DNA of 64,000 nt, taken from positions 620,001 through 684,000 of the forward strand of contig PDUO01000001.1 in NCBI GenBank assembly GCA_003008705.1, read 5' to 3'. Source of the DNA: Pezicula radicicola (taxonomy: Eukaryota > Ascomycota > Leotiomycetes > Helotiales > Dermateaceae). This document shows positions 59,315 to 64,000 of this stretch, one piece after another. How positions within the stretch are numbered: the first letter of the stretch is position 1; every line of letters starts with the position of its first letter. The notes under the pieces are model-generated. The model had not been told where the DNA came from and searched no databases. It worked only from the letters and a program-made list of their open reading frames with translations. A program made the translations under genes and the position numbers.

Positions 59315-61554
59315 TTTGAAGGCGAGATAAAAAGAAGTTGGTGATGAATAGACGGACGGAAGAGAGAACGTTCAGCGTGCCCTCATTCGTATCTTATGGA
59401 ACGGCGGACGGCGGGATTGCCTCTCTATCACTGAATGTGAGGTTGTTTATGGAAAGTGTAAAAGACTGGCAGATCCCGAGCACGAACGAGTGAGTGCGTT
59501 GAGAGAAAAGATACCACAAAGGTACAGCTGATGTTTTCAGAACATGAAGAGAAGGTGGAGGAGAAGAGAAGCAACAGCTGGCACGCAATGAACATTAAAC
59601 CGAACAAATTCAAAACAATAATGATGTGGATATAAATCGGGCCTCATGGGCTCAAAGTGACCAAGCCAACCATGAAAATCCCCATATCTCCCACTTTTAG
59701 CTCGGGTAGATGCTGGTGGAGGGGTGTTCGTTCATGGATGTATACTTTATTTGCATCTTGCATCCACGAACGATGATGAGGCCCCGGGGCTTTTTGGCCA
59801 ATTGCAACAGCCATCACGACCGCTGGCGAGATTTCGATCTAGGAAGCGCCGGGTGGAAGCTGGTTGCGTGCAGCTTGAGTGGAGCCAGAATCTGGTTTTG
59901 TTTGTGAATGATTGTGCCTTGGGCGCTCCGTGGTGAGAGAGTTGGCAAGGAAATTAAAATTACGATGGGGTGAAAGGTCGGGGGACTCGCTCGGGTCTAG
60001 AACTTGGGTCGAAGACTCGAAATAACACATTATTAGAATCAAAGCGGCATCGAGAAAGCTGCGGACATCGTACCACTTTTGATAATCCAATAAGTGCTGC
60101 TTTTTGCTTTTTCGTTTTCGTTCATGGTGCACACCCTTGTCAGCGCCGTTGACCATTGACCGTTTACTCCCTGCAGCACCGGTACCGTGCTGGAGCGAGC
60201 CTTTCTCAGGCCCTCAGGAATTGTAATAGGGGGAAGTAGCGAGACACATCGAGGTCAAGGCGGTTCAGCGAAGGGGTGGGTTTGGCATCTCCATTTGGCA
60301 TTTCCATTGGGATTTCAAGCTGCTGGATCATCATAAAATCTGCTTGAGATACATAAGGAGAAGAGAGGGCCGTTCACCTCATGCAAACATTTGGTCAATC
60401 ATACATAAAATCGACAATTATTGCATTAGCCAATCTACTTTTGTGATTGACTTTCGTAGTTTCTCACGAATCTCGCAACAGCTACGATCTACCATCAAGT
60501 ACTATACGTACGGCAATTGGTTTTGCTCTAGATTTAGATCGACAACTCTCTACTGCAGAACAAGCTTTCTGCGCCATTCAGAATTCCACGGCGCGGCCAT
60601 GCTTCAGTCCCATGCAGGTCTATTCCACGTGCTGACTGCTCGCGAACAAACTCTGTTTCTATAAAAGAGAAACAATGCATACATTGCGACAAGGTTATTG
60701 TAAGATTCTAGTTCTTGATAAAAGCCTTCCTACCGTTAACTCTAGAATTGATTGACAGACGACATGTGCTCTACATAAGGTAAGTTGTAACCGGGGAGAG
60801 ATAGCAAGCCCAGACTAAGAGGGTTGTAAAGGTATACTAGTGTTCTAGCAGAATGTCTTTTACGTCCTTTAAATAAGTCAATGGCTTGTAACCTGCTAAT
60901 TTTGCTAGGTTACCACATGTTGTACAGAGTTGTTACAACCCTTCAAGCGGTACATAATACTAAGAAGAGCAGGTATGACTAAACACTAGAGAAAACGACT
61001 CGGATTTGCTCAGTCTCAGATGTGATGTAACAAGACATATGTGGTCCAAGGTTCCCCAATACAATACGTTTGGTAGTATATCTTCAGAACGAAAACATAG
61101 AAAACATAGAAAACGTCGGAGGGCGGCGATAAACCATAGTCGGCTAGCCTTATGACGCCAAGCGCCCTGCATCTCAAAAAAAACGACCGGGGTCATCTTG
61201 CAGGTCGGGTGAGAAGGACCGAGGAAGAGGACGGCTCAGTCTCCAATCCAAGTCCAGTATCGTACCTGTTTTTCTGCAATTTTCATTTTTTCATTTTCAT
61301 TTTTTCATCCTTTCCTCTTTTTCCTTTGTTACCCTCGGCTTGTATATAAGGTAGTACGTAAACACCAGTCTCCTCGCACGCACTTGTCCTACTCAATTCC
61401 GTCAGATTCGCAGTCACCCGACACAATTGACGCACGCGACTGACTCCATCGTGAGGCGGGGTAGCCAAAGCTCAAGGTTGGAGAAGAGTTCGGTACAATA
61501 CAAGAGACGAGACACAATTTGCACAGGACAGGTCAATCTTCTAGCAAGTTCAAC
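59315..61554. other. Divergent intergenic region, small membrane protein / FMP42
   Basis: 2.2 kb between divergent genes. The 300 bp before FMP42 are pyrimidine-rich (a TTTTCATTTTT-like tract at about 61283-61311), as in a fungal promoter/5' UTR, and a TATATAAGG is at about 61342-61350. ORFs at 59839-60156 and 60344-60664 show no family resemblance. Confidence 0.45.
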
Positions 61555-63308
61555 ATGTCGTTGATGCAAAGAGTCTCGTCTTTCGAATCGCTGTCTCCCG
61601 AACGTGGAAGGTCTCCTGCCGATTCCCACCGCAGTCGCAAGCTATCCTTCAGTCCGCTACCAGGCGCCTTCCATCCTCCAGCCGCAGAAGACATACTGAA
61701 ACCAATTGGTGCCTTTGAGGTTCCCAAAGCTAGGAGAATATGTATGTGCTGCTTCTCGAACCACGCGGAACTTCATAAAACAGACTACTAACCATATACG
61801 TCTCAATAGTGCAAGTCTTCATAGCCGTTGTATATTGTCTCCTGTCGGCCGGAATTGTGTTTGGATACGCTGCCTTGAAGCCAATTCTTATTGAAGAGGG
61901 AGTCTACCGTGATCACTGTACACAAGACGAATTGGATCGAGATGTGCGGACCTGCTACGACCAAGAGATACATCTCAACCTGATGTTCACAATCGCTGCT
62001 GTTGGGACAAATGTTGCAGCCTTGCCAGTGGGAGCCATCCTCGATCATACTGGTCCCCGCGTATGTGGAATAATTGGGAGTCTTTTCCTAACGCTAGGAG
62101 CCGTACTCTTTGCATTTGCATCCAAGCTACCTTTTGATACATATATCCCTGGTTACCTTTCCCTTGCGCTAGGAGGCCCATTCGTCTTTATATCATCTTT
62201 CCAGCTATCTAACGCCTTCCCCAAACACTCAGGACTCATATTGGCCCTTCTTACTGGGGCATTTGATACTTCGAGTGCAGTTTTCTTAATGTATCGCTTA
62301 ATCTACGAGTGGAGCAATGGTACATTCTGGCCGCAGAAGTTCTTCCTTGTGTACTTAGCTGTCCCATTCTTCATTCTCATTGTGCAGATCTTTATTATGC
62401 CTAAGCAGTCTTACAAGACCGTTGGGGAGTTGGTAAAGCAAGTCGAAGAAGCAGATAATATATTTGATGATCAAATGAACGAGAACACAGCTCTTCTTCA
62501 AGAGGAACGTCGGCAGCACCGTCAGTCAGTTGTTTCTGAGATCACAGATCTTCTTGGCTCAAAAGCCGGTGGAAAACACATCCAAAAAGAAGAGAAGAAA
62601 AACAAGATCTCAGGTGTCTGGGGAGCTATGCAAGGAAAATCCGTACAGCAACAGATCCTCTCGCCGTGGTTCATCCTTATTACTCTCTTTACTGTCATAC
62701 AGATGACACGGATCAATTTTTTTGTTGCAACTATTAGGCCTCAGTACGAGTACCTTCTAGGATCCTACGACAAGGCTGTGGAAGTCAACACTTTCTTCGA
62801 CATAGCGTTACCACTGGGCGGAGTCTTGAGTATTCCTTTCATTGGGTTCTTTCTCGACAACTTTTCGACTGCCTCTGTGCTGGGCACTTTGGTTACAATT
62901 GCAACTACGATCGGTGTTCTTGGAGTACTTCCCTACTCCTGGGCAGCTTATGCAAACATATCACTGTTCGTTCTGTACCGCCCATTTTATTACACTGCCG
63001 TATCGGATTACTCTGCGAAGGTATTTGGATTCAGAACATTTGGGACGGTCTACGGACTCATTATCTGTCTCGCCGGTCTGTTCAACTTCACACAAAGTGG
63101 ATTGGATGCGCTGTTGCACAAGGTGTTTAATGGTAATCCCGTTCCAGTCAACCTCATTCTCTTGAGCTCAGCGCTGGCTGTAGGCTTGGCGTTGGTGACT
63201 TTCGTAGGTATCCGGGCATATCAAATGAAAAGAGAAGTATTGGAGGACGAAGCGGAGCTTGCCAGCGAGACGTTAATGCCTGGTGCTGATAGTCCGGAAC
63301 GCCTGTAG
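61555..63308 (+). CDS. FMP42: FMP42-like major facilitator superfamily transporter
   Basis: Two exons, 61555-61741 and 61810-63308, with a 68-nt intron (GTATGT donor, ACTAACC branch site, CAATAG acceptor, 1+2 phase), give 561 residues. The N-terminal 60 residues are cytosolic and Ser/Pro-rich. About twelve hydrophobic helices follow, beginning LQVFIAVVYCLLSAGIVFGYA. LDHTGPRVCGIIGSL is the MFS loop 2-3 motif. A central hydrophilic loop (about 270-340) with EERRQHRQ separates the halves, and FFLDNFSTASVLGTL is the second-half equivalent. The layout resembles yeast FMP42/YMR221C and the SLC43-like group. FMP42 is a vacuolar or mitochondrial-fraction protein of uncertain substrate. The intron places the splice immediately before TM1. 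Confidence 0.9.
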
Positions 63309-64000
63309 TACAAACCATGTTGGGTATTAGACTTGTCGTTGGGTGGTAATATTTCTCTGTTGGAGTTTATGCATAGCAAGGAGTTTTGTATATTTTAGCA
63401 TAGCAAAAGAGTGTTTATGCATAGGGTAAGGGTTATACTTCAATGTTATTGTCAAAATCATTCAGAGGGTAAAATTTTTGAGATACCATTGTCGTCACTA
63501 AGAACAATATATTGTATACCACTCACCACCTACACACTCACATTCAAAATCTCCTTTTCACATTGCTGTCCTTTATGAGTACATAAACTAGTGAATGCAA
63601 TTTACACACATACCTCCTATGAGCAGAGAGAAAAAGTTTGTAACCCTCGGCAAACTAAATTCGGGAATTACATCACCTGTTAATATGACAGTGATCTAAC
63701 AATATTTCCTAAATAGTTCCAGCAATATAAGTCAACATTGCTCTTCAATTCATAATAGGAGCTATAAAAATGGAACCCTACCCTCGAAAGTTCCTGGCAG
63801 AGAAGCATATTCAAAAGCACACTAATGCGTCTAGACAGACTGCTTAGTGATCTGTTCTAATAATTCAAGCGTGGCATTTGGTGCTCTCAAATTTGGTAAT
63901 TCGTAACTTGTTTTAAGTTGGTAGCTTTGATCTAGAAGGTGAAAGTTATGTTCTAGTGGGTGACTTCAAATTTGCTAGGGATCGCTGCCATCAACACTAT
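63309..64000. other. 3' flank of the FMP42-like gene
   Basis: 692 bp, AT-rich, with no recognised gene or RNA. The next gene lies outside the window. Confidence 0.5.

Overview
The window is nuclear DNA of a filamentous ascomycete (Pezizomycotina). Genes are single-copy and carry short spliceosomal introns (mostly 45-80 nt, GTNNGT donors, CTAAC-like branch sites), at about one gene per 3-4 kb. The gene repertoire (GET3, tricalbin, fungal TRP/ML-like protein, FYVE-RING ligase, FMP42-type transporter) is fungal. The style of the proteins and a GIY-YIG/C2H2 element suggest a Leotiomycete (Helotiales-like), but that placement is inference. There are no plasmid, viral, rRNA or CRISPR features.

Layout. 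1-7.8 kb: GET3 (+), a 2EXR/F-box-like protein (+), CDT1 (+) with a G1/S-type promoter cluster, MBF1 (-), and a DUF1365 protein (+). 7.8-9.5 kb: AT-rich intergenic DNA with repeat relics. 9.5-15 kb: an iron-type alcohol dehydrogenase/maleylacetate reductase (-) and cytosolic/mitochondrial valyl-tRNA synthetase (-), which contains a GC-AG intron. 15.4-24.2 kb: a MutL homologue of MLH2 type (+), a Cys/Met-metabolism PLP enzyme (+), ADE16/17 (-), and U2AF small subunit (+). 24.5-32.4 kb: an eight-exon oxysterol-binding protein (-), an intron-containing tRNA-Arg(ACG) (+), and a TRP/ML-like membrane protein (-). 32.4-37.4 kb: gene-poor and AT-rich, with a small C2H2-like gene (-) broken by one stop codon. 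37.4-48.6 kb: a 1.1-kilo-residue unidentified protein (-) and a tricalbin (+). 48.6-64 kb: a FYVE-RING ubiquitin ligase (-), UGP1 (-), a small tail-anchored-like membrane protein (-) and an FMP42-type MFS transporter (+), separated by long non-coding stretches.

Functional themes are housekeeping: tail-anchored protein insertion, replication licensing, translation, purine and sulphur amino-acid metabolism, splicing, lipid transfer at membrane contacts (OSBP, tricalbin), endosomal ubiquitination and UDP-glucose supply. There is no biosynthetic cluster or operon; neighbours appear functionally independent.

The most unusual object is inside the tricalbin gene. One of its spliceosomal introns is 1,414 nt long, whereas its sister introns are about 50-60 nt. 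That intron contains a GIY-YIG-nuclease-like plus C2H2 zinc-finger ORF in the host sense, interrupted by a single in-frame stop. A degenerate partial duplicate lies upstream and is in frame with the host exon. It looks like a nuclear, intron-resident selfish nuclease element in decay.

All exon boundaries were assigned by eye from splice consensus, reading-phase agreement and recalled family sequence conservation. No database search was run.
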